Source of the DNA: Methanobrevibacter ruminantium M1
GTDB lineage: Archaea > Methanobacteriota > Methanobacteria > Methanobacteriales > Methanobacteriaceae
Assembly (NCBI RefSeq): GCF_000024185.1
Contig: NC_013790.1
Coordinates: forward strand, 434,001 to 498,000
DNA: 64,000 nucleotides
Direction: 5' to 3'
A program made the position numbers and the translations under genes. Within the stretch, counting starts at the first letter, position 1. Each line of letters begins with the position of its first letter. The notes under the pieces are model-generated. The model searched no databases. It was given only the letters and a program-made list of their open reading frames with translations, and had not been told where the DNA came from. Positions 36,026 to 44,886 of the stretch are shown one piece after another.

Positions 36026-38116
36026 ATGTCGTTATCCATATTTGTTCTGGTTATAGGAGGTGGATTTATTAATAAAAGAATATTATTAATATTCGTATTT
36101 CTAATATTCTTCATAAGTATTGGATCTGTAGTTGCAAATGATTTAGATTCAAATTCAGTCAATCAAGACAATTATATTTCTGATGTAGATTCTTTTGATG
36201 GTTCTAATTCGGTTTTGTCCAGTTCTAATTTGGATAGTTCTATTGATAAGGATAATTATTTAAATTTAGATTCTAATAATAATTTAAATTTAGATTCTGA
36301 TAAGAATTCTGTTTCAGGTTCTGATTTGAATTTAAATAATGCTGATTTAATTAATTCTGTTTCAGGTTCTGATTTGAATTTAAATAATGCTGATTTAATT
36401 AATAATTCAACTACTAATGATTCAAGCAATTCAAATAATTCAAATAATTTAGAAAATCTTACTAATTTAGATGATTCTAAAGGTGCTTCTAATCAAAAGC
36501 CTCAAAAGTATCTTATTCCTAATGACAGTTCTATAGGTTCTGCATATATCCAAAAGATCATTGATAATGCTGCACCTGGAAGTACAATTCAATTTACAGG
36601 TTCCTTCTATAAAAATATTTATCTGAAAATAGATAAAGCTCTAAACATTATAAGTAAATCTGGCACTGTGATAAATTCAAGCTATCGTTTGCCTGTATTT
36701 ACTATATCAAGAGGAGGATCTGGAACAAATATTTCAGGTTTTACAGCAAATCTTGCAAATTCCTTTGTAGAGGCAAGTGATGTGTCCGATATAAGCATAT
36801 CAAAAAATAAAATCTTTACAAAACGGAAAGCTATTGTCCTCGAAAATGTTTTTAATTCAAAGATTGTAAGGAATAGTTTCCTAAGATTTGAAACTGCCAT
36901 TGACATTTCAAAATCTGGCGGATTGACCATATCCAATAATAATATAACTCCAGATAACGGATACAATGTGGGAATTAGCTTAAAAGACATTTATAGAGAC
37001 AAGGTTAGCATATTAAACAATAATATCACTGGCCATGACAGACGTATAGAATCCACAGGCATTTACTTCGGGCCAAACGCTAAGAATGTATTGATTGAAG
37101 GAAATATTATAGATGAATGGTATACTGGTGTAGATTTCCCTAATTCTGTAAATAATGTTTCCATTTTAAACAATACCCTCAATCACAATGGTGATGGAGT
37201 AATCATTAACGGATGGATTAATAATTTCACTTTTAATAAGAATGTAGTCACTAATACTGGAAGAGTTGGAGTTCTATTTGACTATGATTTTTATGGAACA
37301 AAAGGGGATTTCACTTTAGAGAAGAATTTCTTTACCCAAAGCGGACAGTTGGATTTAAGAAACACTGGAGACCAGGCAGTAACTATTGGTGAAAACTTTG
37401 CTAGCAGACGTTGTGTTAGGGTTGCCATGAAAAATGGATTTTCCATTAAAACCCGTCAAAATGGAAATGGCTATTATTTCTCAATTGTGGATAAGAATTC
37501 CAGGGGAGTAAGCGGGCTTCCTAACTTTAGTGCTACAATCAGCATCAATGGAGTTTCCTATAATGTCAATTTCATAAATTCTGTTGCTTATGTTGAAGTT
37601 GATGGCGCTAGCGGCGAAAATGATGAGGTCCTTCTTGATGTTGGTGAAGACAAGCGTAAGCTTAGCGATTGGGGAGAGACTCAAAATCTTAGTTCCAGTG
37701 AAATGGAATACTATAAAAAGATTTATGATGATTTGATCAAATCTATGGTAGAAGAGACTAATAATGATAATCAGGACATGAAAAAGGTAGAAGATAAGAA
37801 TGGAACAGGCTCCACTCCAAGTGGTGGAAACGGCGGAGGCGACTCTGGTATTTCAGACGGTCGTTCTTCTGTAAGTTCAAATGGAGATTCCTCTCCTGCA
37901 AGTGCAGGAACTTCTAATGTGGCAGCAAGTTCTGCATCTTCATCTGCGGGCCCTTCTGCAGCTCAAGCAGACACTCCTGAAAGTTCTACTGTAAAATCAT
38001 TGTCACTTGATGAGGAAACCTTTAGAGTTGCTGGTGTTGGTGGATTAGTCTTCTTGATTATTTGTGTAATTGGATTATACTACCGTGAAGATATTATGGA
38101 TATGATTAAAGAATAA
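36026..38116 (+). CDS. Membrane-anchored beta-helix surface protein
   Basis: A 696-residue protein with an N-terminal signal segment (NKRILLIFVFLIFFISIGSVVA), a Ser/Asn/Asp-rich linker with two perfect 16-residue repeats (NSVSGSDLNLNNADLI), a beta-helix domain (about residues 165-460 with NNITGHDR- and NNTLNHNGDGV-type turns), a Ser/Gly/Ala-rich linker and a C-terminal membrane helix (GGLVFLIICVIGLYY) with a short charged tail. It is thus anchored in the membrane and reaches outwards. The ATG at 36026 gives an odd hydrophobic extension; AGGAGGTGGA at 36055 points to an ATT start at 36068. It leads a cluster with ExbB/ExbD-like genes. Confidence 0.7.
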   Translation: MSLSIFVLVIGGGFINKRILLIFVFLIFFISIGSVVANDLDSNSVNQDNYISDVDSFDGSNSVLSSSNLDSSIDKDNYLNLDSNNNLNLDSDKNSVSGSDLNLNNADLINSVSGSDLNLNNADLINNSTTNDSSNSNNSNNLENLTNLDDSKGASNQKPQKYLIPNDSSIGSAYIQKIIDNAAPGSTIQFTGSFYKNIYLKIDKALNIISKSGTVINSSYRLPVFTISRGGSGTNISGFTANLANSFVEASDVSDISISKNKIFTKRKAIVLENVFNSKIVRNSFLRFETAIDISKSGGLTISNNNITPDNGYNVGISLKDIYRDKVSILNNNITGHDRRIESTGIYFGPNAKNVLIEGNIIDEWYTGVDFPNSVNNVSILNNTLNHNGDGVIINGWINNFTFNKNVVTNTGRVGVLFDYDFYGTKGDFTLEKNFFTQSGQLDLRNTGDQAVTIGENFASRRCVRVAMKNGFSIKTRQNGNGYYFSIVDKNSRGVSGLPNFSATISINGVSYNVNFINSVAYVEVDGASGENDEVLLDVGEDKRKLSDWGETQNLSSSEMEYYKKIYDDLIKSMVEETNNDNQDMKKVEDKNGTGSTPSGGNGGGDSGISDGRSSVSSNGDSSPASAGTSNVAASSASSSAGPSAAQADTPESSTVKSLSLDEETFRVAGVGGLVFLIICVIGLYYREDIMDMIKE
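36305..36400 (+). repeat. Two 48-base tandem repeats in coding sequence
   Basis: Two copies of a 48-base unit starting at 36305 and 36353 encode the same 16 residues (NSVSGSDLNLNNADLI). They are in frame and probably vary the length of the surface linker by slippage. Confidence 0.8.
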
Positions 38117-38431
38117 TAATTGCTTAAATTAGTTATTATTCTTTTAAATTTTATTTTTTTCTTTTTTTATAAATTTTTACTTACTTTTTATTATTTTTAC
38201 TTATTTTTATTCATTTTTACTTATTTTTATTTACATTTATTCATTTTTACTTATTTTTATTCATTTTTACTTACTTTTTCTTATTTTTACTTAGTTTTTC
38301 TTCATAATTTGGTTTTTTTGCGATGATTATCCAAATATTTATATTCGAGCATAGAAATTTTATATATTTTCGATATGTTTATATAATCACATTTTAAATA
38401 TATTAATGATTAAACTAATATGTGATTAACT
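38117..38431. repeat. T-rich low-complexity spacer
   Basis: Between 38150 and 38300 the plus strand is a degenerate run of TTTTTACTTA- and TTTTTATTCA-type units, each about 10 bases. The open frame across it is an artefact of composition. The right end has TATA-like sequences that may serve the next gene. Confidence 0.6.
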
Positions 38432-39115
38432 ATGATGGATTTAATTTTTGAATATCTGATTGTTTTTATTTTATTATTTGCCACAAATATAGCATTTTTA
38501 CTAAGATATTCTAGTTTTAATAAAAATAAATTTATTCCATTTGTTTTAGGCTATGCTATTATAGTATTTGCATTAACTTTTGTATTTTCTTCCTTGAATT
38601 TACAAAAGGAATCCATAGATTTTATTCCGTATATTTTATTTGCTGTTAGTGCTTTAATGCTAATTATTTCAATTCGATATGTGGGATTTGGAAAGAATTA
38701 TGGAATAAATGATGATAAAGTTGTTTTATATGGCACTATTTTATCTTCATTCTTATCTATTGGGGCATTGGCTTTAGGTTTAAAATCAGATAATCTTTTC
38801 TTATCTGGTCTTGAATTAGCTATTCTTTCTGTTGTAGTTATCTTTTTAGTTTATAAAATCTCAAAAATATTCAACAATGCTAAAAGACCATATTATGCAG
38901 TCATTGGTGAATATATGTTTTTAGAATTTATTTTGCTTCTTATTTTAGCTTTAACCTTCTCTAGCGTAAGAGAATTGGATTATTCAATGTTTGGATCTTT
39001 TCTAATTCTTACTCCTACATATAAGGTGCTATATATGATTATAGCAATTGTCATTTTGCTTGTTTTAGGGGTTTTATATAATGATTGGGTTTTAAAAAGG
39101 CTAAAAAGGAAGTAA
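38432..39115 (+). CDS. Polytopic membrane protein, DUF2162-like by context
   Basis: A 227-residue, highly hydrophobic protein with about seven predicted membrane helices (for example IVFILLFATNIAFLL, FVLGYAIIVFALTFVF and LYMIIAIVILLVLGVLY) and a basic C-terminus. It starts at the first of two ATG codons at 38432. The neighbouring ExbB-like and DUF2149-like genes match clusters I remember from other methanogens, where a DUF2162 protein is present. No transport signature could be seen, and the family name is therefore tentative. Confidence 0.5.
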   Translation: MMDLIFEYLIVFILLFATNIAFLLRYSSFNKNKFIPFVLGYAIIVFALTFVFSSLNLQKESIDFIPYILFAVSALMLIISIRYVGFGKNYGINDDKVVLYGTILSSFLSIGALALGLKSDNLFLSGLELAILSVVVIFLVYKISKIFNNAKRPYYAVIGEYMFLEFILLLILALTFSSVRELDYSMFGSFLILTPTYKVLYMIIAIVILLVLGVLYNDWVLKRLKRK

Positions 39116-39260
39116 TTCTTTATTTATCTATTAATTGTTAATTCTTTTGTTATTTGTTAATTGCTAATTGTTATTATTGTTACTTTAGTTATATTGGCGA
39201 ATTTAATTAGAATTTTTAATATTTATTTATCAATTTATTATAATTTTTATAGGTGTGAAA

Positions 39261-39902
39261 ATGATACTTCAAGGTACGGAAATATTGACTTCGTTTATCC
39301 ATATTGTTTCTGAAAGCTTGCTGGCACCTGTTGTAATTGTTTTAGTTATATTCTTAATCTATGCAATTTTAAGCTTTGGCGGATTTTTAAATGAATGGTT
39401 TACAAAAAAGCCATTGAAATCTGCAGGATTGGAAAAGTTATTGCAAGACATTTCAAGCTCCGATAGTCCTGAAGACTTAAAGGCTGTTATAGATGCCAGC
39501 GCTTTGTATAAAGAGCAAAAAGAAATTCTTGTAAAGATAACTGATAATTATAATTTAGGTCCAGAGGCAAGAAAGGCTTTTGCAAGTAAACTTATTGAAG
39601 AGGAAGAAAGCAATCTGCTTAAATTAACAACTAAAACAGATATTTTAGTAAGATTAGGCCCTATATTTGGTCTTCTTGGTACTTTAATACCATTAGGTCC
39701 TGGACTTTCTGCTTTAGGTACTGGGGATATTACCACTCTTGCCCAATCCTTGACAATTGCTTTTGATACAACTGTCACTGGTTTGACTATTGGTGCATTA
39801 GGTTATATTGTTTCTAAATATAGAAAGCAATGGTATGAAAGTGATTTGACTACAACTGAGACAATTGCAGAGGCTATTTTAGAAAAATTGAATCAGTTTT
39901 AA
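39261..39902 (+). CDS. MotA/TolQ/ExbB-family proton channel protein
   Basis: I use ATG 39261, with AGGTG five bases upstream, giving 213 residues. Three membrane helices are visible: APVVIVLVIFLIYAILSF near the N-terminus, LGPIFGLLGTLIPLGPGL at about residue 130, and AFDTTVTGLTIGALGYIV at about residue 170. The last two with their Gly/Pro/Thr pattern are the family signature. In bacteria such proteins form a pentamer that with ExbD or TolR uses the proton gradient to move a partner. Here the partner candidates are the next gene and the beta-helix surface protein. Confidence 0.85.
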   Translation: MILQGTEILTSFIHIVSESLLAPVVIVLVIFLIYAILSFGGFLNEWFTKKPLKSAGLEKLLQDISSSDSPEDLKAVIDASALYKEQKEILVKITDNYNLGPEARKAFASKLIEEEESNLLKLTTKTDILVRLGPIFGLLGTLIPLGPGLSALGTGDITTLAQSLTIAFDTTVTGLTIGALGYIVSKYRKQWYESDLTTTETIAEAILEKLNQF

Positions 39903-39999
39903 TTCCTTATATTATATTAATTAATTTGGATGATTGGATTAATTTTTATAGCATAAAATGGTTTATTTTAATTATTTGATACACATTTAAGGTGATTAA

Positions 40000-40317
40000 A
40001 TGTTAAGAAAAAGAAAACGTTTTAGTGATGATGGCGATGAGGATCCTATGTCTGGGATTTCAAATCTTTCAGATGCAATGCTTGTGCTTGCTTTAGGGTT
40101 TTTGATTTTTGCCATTATGGCTCTTCAGGTAAATCCTGATATGATGGCTAAGACTCAGGAGTCTCAAGCACAACAGGCCACTTCTCAAGTGAGCACAGGT
40201 CAGGACTTTAATAGTAGTGCCAATGCAGGTGCCTCTTTAGAGCAGTCTGGTTATTCTGAGGTGGGAAAAGTTTATAAAGATCCTGATACTGGTAAATTAG
40301 TCATGGTTCAGGGTTGA
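40000..40317 (+). CDS. ExbD/TolR-like small membrane protein (DUF2149-like)
   Basis: A 105-residue protein with a basic N-terminus (LRKRKRF), one membrane helix (about residues 24-43) and a polar Gln/Ser-rich C-terminal part outside. The helix contains SDAMLVLALGF, which resembles the ExbD/TolR helix with its functional Asp (D-x-MLVL). It is placed 97 bases after the ExbB-like gene. Together they look like the stator of a proton-driven machine. The C-terminal domain is much shorter than in bacterial ExbD. Confidence 0.7.
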   Translation: MLRKRKRFSDDGDEDPMSGISNLSDAMLVLALGFLIFAIMALQVNPDMMAKTQESQAQQATSQVSTGQDFNSSANAGASLEQSGYSEVGKVYKDPDTGKLVMVQG

Positions 40318-40716
40318 CGTAAATTTAAAACTTTTTTCACTATTTTTTTATTTTAGTTCTTTTATTATCTTATTTTTATTTTTAGTTCTTTTTTTATCTT
40401 ATTTTATTTTTAGTTCTTATTTTTATATGGTTCTTTTTTAATATTTTGTTATTTGATTTATATTATAAAATAATTATAATATAATTGCTAAAAAAAGTAT
40501 TATTTGGGATATATTGGTGTGTTTGAAAAGAGAAAAAAAGTTTTTTTTTTTAAAATTGCTAAAAGTTTAAAACATTGCTTTAAAAAGTTTAAAGTAAGTT
40601 TTTTTAAAAAAAGTTTAAAGTAATTTTTTAAAAAAAGTTAAAAAAAAGTTAAAAAAAAGAATCAAAGTAAATAAAAGAACCAATAATCAAATCAATTCTC
40701 TATTTACTTAACAATT
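40318..40716. other. Convergent low-complexity intergenic region
   Basis: A T-rich stretch with repeated TTTTTAGTTCTT units (about 40340-40440) is followed by repeated A-rich AAAGTTTAAAGTAA units (about 40550-40660). AAGTAAATA (40665-40673) pairs with TATTTACTT (40701-40709) and may end the minus-strand adhesin transcript. No gene is seen. Confidence 0.5.
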
Positions 40717-42339
40717 TTATTTTATAACCACTTTTTGAGATTTGCTAATAGCCTTATAAGTATTGTCTCCTGCAAAATTAGCTGTGTAAGTGTAGGTTCC
40801 TTTTTTAGTTAATTTTATGGTAATTGTAGCGATTCCTTTTGTGTTTGTTTTTCCGGAGTATGTTTTTCCATTAACTTTTATGGTAAGCTTTTTGGACTTA
40901 AGCACAGTCTTGCCGGATTTGAGAGTGACTTGTATTTTCTTAGTGGCTGCTTTTTTGAATGTGTACTTCTTGACAGTCAAGTTTGTTGAAAGCGGATTTA
41001 AGGTAAGCTTTCCCTTTTTTGGAAACTGAATTATAGATATTGTCCCCTGCAAAACTTGGGCAGTGAAAGTGTATGTGCCTTTCTTGCTTAGGCTTATCTT
41101 AGCGCTTGCAACACCTTTTGAGTTTGTTGTTGCAGTGTATGTTTTTCCATTTACAGTGAAAGTGACCTTCTTATTGGCTAAAGCCTTATTGTTTTTGTCT
41201 TTTAAGGTAGCAGTTAAAGTTTTTGTTTTTGCATTTACGTTATAGCTAACTGTCTTTGGAGTGATTGTGGCATTTTTCTTAATGATTGTCACAGTTGAAA
41301 CGTCAAATGCACTTGCATAGCTTTCATCACCTAGGAAGTAAACTGCAAATGTGTAAACTGAAGTGTAAGCTAAGGTTAATTTTACCTTTGCTATTCCATT
41401 TTCATCGCTTGTCCTATCATAGATTTTGCCATTGAATCCTATCTGAATTGTCCTGTTGATTACAGGATTGACATTTTGATCTATCAATTTCACTTCATAA
41501 TAGCTTGGAGTGTCATTAGTGTTTTTATCATAGGTTGTAATAGTCATGTTAGGGCATATTAGGGCGGTATTTAAGATAGGGTCCGCCTTTTGAATAACAA
41601 AGTCGTCTTTTAATACGTAATCGTTATTCTTAAGGGTGTTTATGCCGTTTAGCTTGTTGCCTGAAACCAATACGAATCCTGTACTTTGACCTGTTTGGCC
41701 TACTGTCCTATCGGATTTTATATTAAGAAGCACTGTATCATTGATATTGCTGTCTGGATTTATAGGCAAGATTGTACAGTTGCTTATTTTTATATTGGCA
41801 AGATCAATATAAGTTGTGCCGTAATTCTCTCCATTTGCAAGCACAATGTTTTCATTTCCATTTACATAAAATGTAACATTGGTAATTGTTATATTCTTTG
41901 GACCTCCTTCAGATTTAGGATCTATTATAAATAGATCAGTTAAATTGTTCTGATTGTATATATTTCCCCCATTGATTGTAAGGTCTTTATTCAAGCTAAC
42001 TGACTTTTCTAAGGTGAAGTTCTTATCAGTTAAAAGGAGACTGTCTCCAGGCTTTGTATTATCGAGGTTTATTGCCTTTTGAATGGAATTTGCATCGCTT
42101 TTTCCATCTGTTGATGGTTTTACAATCCAATTGTTTCCGCCGGTGCTGACTCCATCTGAAAGAGATTTGTCATTAATGTCTTTGCTAATGTCTTCTGTAG
42201 CAATTTCATTGATTGAATTGTCATTGGATGAAATTGAATCTTGATTGTCTGCTATAATGTCTGCTGCTGAAACTGCAGAGACAGATATTGCAATCAATAG
42301 GACCAATAGAAAAGACATTATAATCTTTTTATTGTTCAT
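40717..42339 (-). CDS. Adhesin-like protein with Ig-like C-terminal domains
   Basis: A 540-residue secreted protein: signal peptide (IIMSFLLVLLIAISVSAVSA), a beta-helix-like domain (about residues 75-250), then three or four Ig-like modules, the last ending NGKTYSGKTNTKGIATITIK and FAGDNTYKAISK like the other two minus-strand adhesin genes. No membrane anchor is seen at the C-terminus. In the middle Ig module the usual AGDNTY motif is replaced by unrelated residues; the motif is present in another frame (41007-41061), see findings. It probably mediates cell-surface contacts. Confidence 0.8.
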   Translation of the reverse strand: MNNKKIIMSFLLVLLIAISVSAVSAADIIADNQDSISSNDNSINEIATEDISKDINDKSLSDGVSTGGNNWIVKPSTDGKSDANSIQKAINLDNTKPGDSLLLTDKNFTLEKSVSLNKDLTINGGNIYNQNNLTDLFIIDPKSEGGPKNITITNVTFYVNGNENIVLANGENYGTTYIDLANIKISNCTILPINPDSNINDTVLLNIKSDRTVGQTGQSTGFVLVSGNKLNGINTLKNNDYVLKDDFVIQKADPILNTALICPNMTITTYDKNTNDTPSYYEVKLIDQNVNPVINRTIQIGFNGKIYDRTSDENGIAKVKLTLAYTSVYTFAVYFLGDESYASAFDVSTVTIIKKNATITPKTVSYNVNAKTKTLTATLKDKNNKALANKKVTFTVNGKTYTATTNSKGVASAKISLSKKGTYTFTAQVLQGTISIIQFPKKGKLTLNPLSTNLTVKKYTFKKAATKKIQVTLKSGKTVLKSKKLTIKVNGKTYSGKTNTKGIATITIKLTKKGTYTYTANFAGDNTYKAISKSQKVVIK

Positions 42340-43090
42340 AATTTTCCTCCTATTAAATTCTATAGGGTATAAATTTAGAGTATAAATTTTATTATAATAA
42401 TAGTTTTATGTAATAATATTTAATATTCATTTTTTAAAACCTATTAAATATTATTTAATTTTTTTATATTCATTTATTAAAACCTATTAAATATTATTTA
42501 ATTTCTTAAAATATATAATATTAATTGTAGATTTTTTGTACATTAATGTTCAATTATTTCTATTTTTTACATATATCCTTATGTTTTAACTTGGTTTTAT
42601 TTTTTAATTTATCATTATTAATCATGATAAATATTAGTTCTATTTGTTATTTTTATAAAATCTGCAAATGTTTAGTTTAACCTAATTAATATATCGTTTT
42701 TTATATAGTGTTTCATGTCGTTTAATTTTTACTTATTTTTAGCTTTTAAGTTAGTTTAACAATTATCTAACAAATTTTTTTTTAATTTTTTTCAATTTTA
42801 TAAAATATTCTTGCATATCTTATTTTTTTTAAAAAAATCTTTCTTTTTTGCGAAATGAATAATCATATATATTAATTTATTATCATTTTTATCATATTTA
42901 AGCGTTTCATTTTCTTTATTCCTATTATCCTATTGGTTTTATAATATTCGATATAATTATTATTTCATATGGTTTAAAAAGCATCTTCTAAAAAAATAAT
43001 TTTATCCTTTAAAATAGATATTTGTTCATTATTTATTGGTATTTAATCGTTATGAACTATTTTTTCGTTAGAAAAATTTTACACTCTTCA

Positions 43091-43137
43091 TATATAAGTC
43101 TTTTCTTTTGATTTTAATAGCAAAGTCTTTTTATATG
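43091..43137 (+). promoter_or_regulatory. Promoter region of fdhC
   Basis: TATATAAGTCTTTT (43091-43104) is identical to a block upstream of fwdH, and a second TATA-like CTTTTTATATG lies at 43127-43137. Either could be an archaeal TATA box; the second would place the transcription start near 43160. Confidence 0.5.
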
Positions 43138-43161
43138 AATGATAAATAATTATAATTAATG

Positions 43162-43198
43162 CTCTCTTTATGTGCACATATTGAATATGTGTTGAGAG
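43162..43198 (+). promoter_or_regulatory. Dyad in the fdhC leader
   Basis: CACATATT and AATATGTG (43175-43182 and 43184-43191) flank one base, inside CTCTC (43162-43166) and GAGAG (43194-43198). The element could be an operator at the transcription start or a hairpin in the leader RNA. Confidence 0.5.
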
Positions 43199-43244
43199 TA
43201 TTGATAATTATATGGGATAATTAAAATAAAGAAGTTGAGATATA

Positions 43245-44066
43245 ATGAGTTTTAAAAGTCCTGCAGATACTGCAAAAGCAGTTGCATCTGCAGCTACCGC
43301 AAAAGGTGAAATGCCTATCATAAAACTTGCTATTTTAGGTTTCTTAGCAGGTGCATACATTGCATTCGGAGGTTTACTTGCAGAAGTAGCAAATACTGGT
43401 GCTATTGCTGGTGGAGTTCCAGTAGGTATTTCTAAATTATTATTCGGGGCAGTGTTCCCTGTAGGTTTAATTATGGTTGTTATCTGTGGATCTGAATTAT
43501 TCACTGGTGACGTAATGTTTATGACTATGGGTCTTTTAGACGGTAAAACTGATATCATGGGCTTACTCAAAAACTGGGTAGGTAGTTGGGTATTCAACTT
43601 AATCGGTGGTCTCTTCGTTGCTTACGTACTTGCTTACTTAACTGGTATTATGGTACCTGAAGCATTCGCTGGCGGTGCAATTACCATTGCTAACACTAAA
43701 GCATTAGGTGGAGCTACCTTCATGGCAGCTGGTAAATCAACTGCTTCTTTAACTTGGGTACAATGTTTCCTTAGAGGTATCGGTTGTAACTGGTTAGTAT
43801 GTTTAGCTGTATACTTAGCTAACGCTGCTGACGATGTAGTAGGTAAATTCTTCGGAATTTGGTTCCCAATCATGGCGTTTGTATGTATTGGATTTGAGCA
43901 CAGTGTCGCAAACATGTTCTTCATCCCATTAGGTATCTTCTTAGGTGCTGAAGTAACCTGGGCACAATTCTTCATCAACAACTTAATTCCTGTAACCTTA
44001 GGTAACATCGTTGGTGCTGCTGTATTCGTAGCATGTGCTTACTGGTTCGTATACTTACGCGACTAA
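43245..44066 (+). CDS. fdhC: Formate transporter FdhC
   Basis: A 273-residue FNT-family channel with six membrane helices, N-terminal [20 protein letters not shown] and the family motifs [11 protein letters not shown] (about residue 33) and GSELFTGD (about residue 86), with a helix break in between. It imports formate for the dehydrogenase encoded downstream. Codon use is strongly biased to a few C-ending and A-ending codons, as in highly expressed genes. An own terminator follows, and fdhA lies 820 bases further, so fdhC may be a separate transcript. Confidence 0.9.
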   Translation: MSFKSPADTAKAVASAATAKGEMPIIKLAILGFLAGAYIAFGGLLAEVANTGAIAGGVPVGISKLLFGAVFPVGLIMVVICGSELFTGDVMFMTMGLLDGKTDIMGLLKNWVGSWVFNLIGGLFVAYVLAYLTGIMVPEAFAGGAITIANTKALGGATFMAAGKSTASLTWVQCFLRGIGCNWLVCLAVYLANAADDVVGKFFGIWFPIMAFVCIGFEHSVANMFFIPLGIFLGAEVTWAQFFINNLIPVTLGNIVGAAVFVACAYWFVYLRD

Positions 44067-44117
44067 ATAGTTTATAAATATTTGGCTTTAATTAGACTAA
44101 AATAAATATAGACTATA

Positions 44118-44157
44118 TAAAAATTATATTTAAGAGATTTTCTCTTAAATCATAATT
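44118..44157 (+). terminator. Terminator after fdhC
   Basis: TTTAAGAGA (44129-44137) and TCTCTTAAA (44141-44149), extended by an AAAATTATA/ATAATTTT match outside, form a stem 50 bases beyond the fdhC stop, followed by a run of T. Confidence 0.6.
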
Positions 44158-44229
44158 TTTTAAAACCAAAAATTAAAAATATAAATAAAAAATATTTTTT
44201 ATTTGTGCTTTTTTAAGTATGAATAAATG

Positions 44230-44439
44230 GCAATCGGGATTTAGATCTCGAATCTTTAATCCTTGATTGCAAAATGCTTATTGGAGAATATTTATCTTGA
44301 AACCTAATAAATATTCTCATATCAATAAGTGATCTTAACAATTCAATAATTATATTTATAATATTTATAATAAAGTGAAATCAATTGGAGTTTTTTCAGA
44401 ATGTCTAATTGAGTTTTATCAGACTGATCACTTTATTAT
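44230..44439 (+). ncRNA. Structured non-coding region between fdhC and fdhA
   Basis: Three consecutive stems are visible. Stem 1: GCAATC (44230-44235) with GATTGC (44265-44270) plus inner pairs. Stem 2: CTTATTG + GAGAATATTTA (44277-44294) with TAAATATTCTC (44308-44318) + CAATAAG (44323-44329), an 18-base-pair stem with a 4-base bulge. Stem 3: ATAATAAAGTGA (44367-44378) with TCACTTTATTAT (44428-44439), enclosing two imperfect 23-base repeats (44381-44403 and 44404-44426). It could be an independent small RNA or part of a long fdhA leader. No known riboswitch was recognised. Confidence 0.5.
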
Positions 44440-44664
44440 CAAATATCATTACAATTTCACAATTCATGATTATAATAAATAATTATTATAATATTCTATT
44501 ATATATAAGAAATCACAATTAATTTAAATCGGATTATTTCAGCGATTTAAATTATATCATTATCATACTATTGCAATTGATTTTTTTGCAATTTTCATGA
44601 TTGTTATTTATATATAAATAATAAATAAAAAATATTGTCAATTATCTTTTATTGAATTTCATTA

Positions 44665-44700
44665 GACACAATTCACAATACTCGACACAATTCACAATAC
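44665..44700. repeat. Two 17-base direct repeats upstream of fdhA
   Basis: GACACAATTCACAATAC occurs at 44665-44681 and 44684-44700, 19 bases apart. It lies about 190 bases before fdhA and may be a regulator site. Confidence 0.7.
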
Positions 44701-44886
44701 GTTTTGAAATATTTAGTAAAAATAATTTTGAAACTTTTAACAATAAATTTAATGAAATTTAAGAGTTAATTTAACAATTAAATTAATTTATTAATAAAAG
44801 TTTTCATCGTTTACGCAATAATTGATTTTGTCAATAGAACTTAAATCAAAAAATAAAAACCTTGATTAAAAAATGGAGATTATAAA

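Larger units (their letters stand above)
42340..43244. other. Intergenic region upstream of fdhC
   Basis: About 900 AT-rich bases between divergent genes. A 43-base direct repeat lies at about 42425-42510 (unit from ATTCATTT through AAAACCTATTAAATATTATT), close to the adhesin start. The right end holds the promoter and dyad of fdhC, listed separately. No gene seen. Confidence 0.6.

Noticed and set aside
38120-38326. Open frame of repeated Tyr/Phe/Leu residues
   Set aside because: It is a by-product of T-rich low-complexity repeats.
44221-44340. A tRNA-like impression from GCAATCGGGATTTAGATC and following stems
   Set aside because: No acceptor/T-arm arrangement and no TTC-type T-loop; the stems do not form a cloverleaf.
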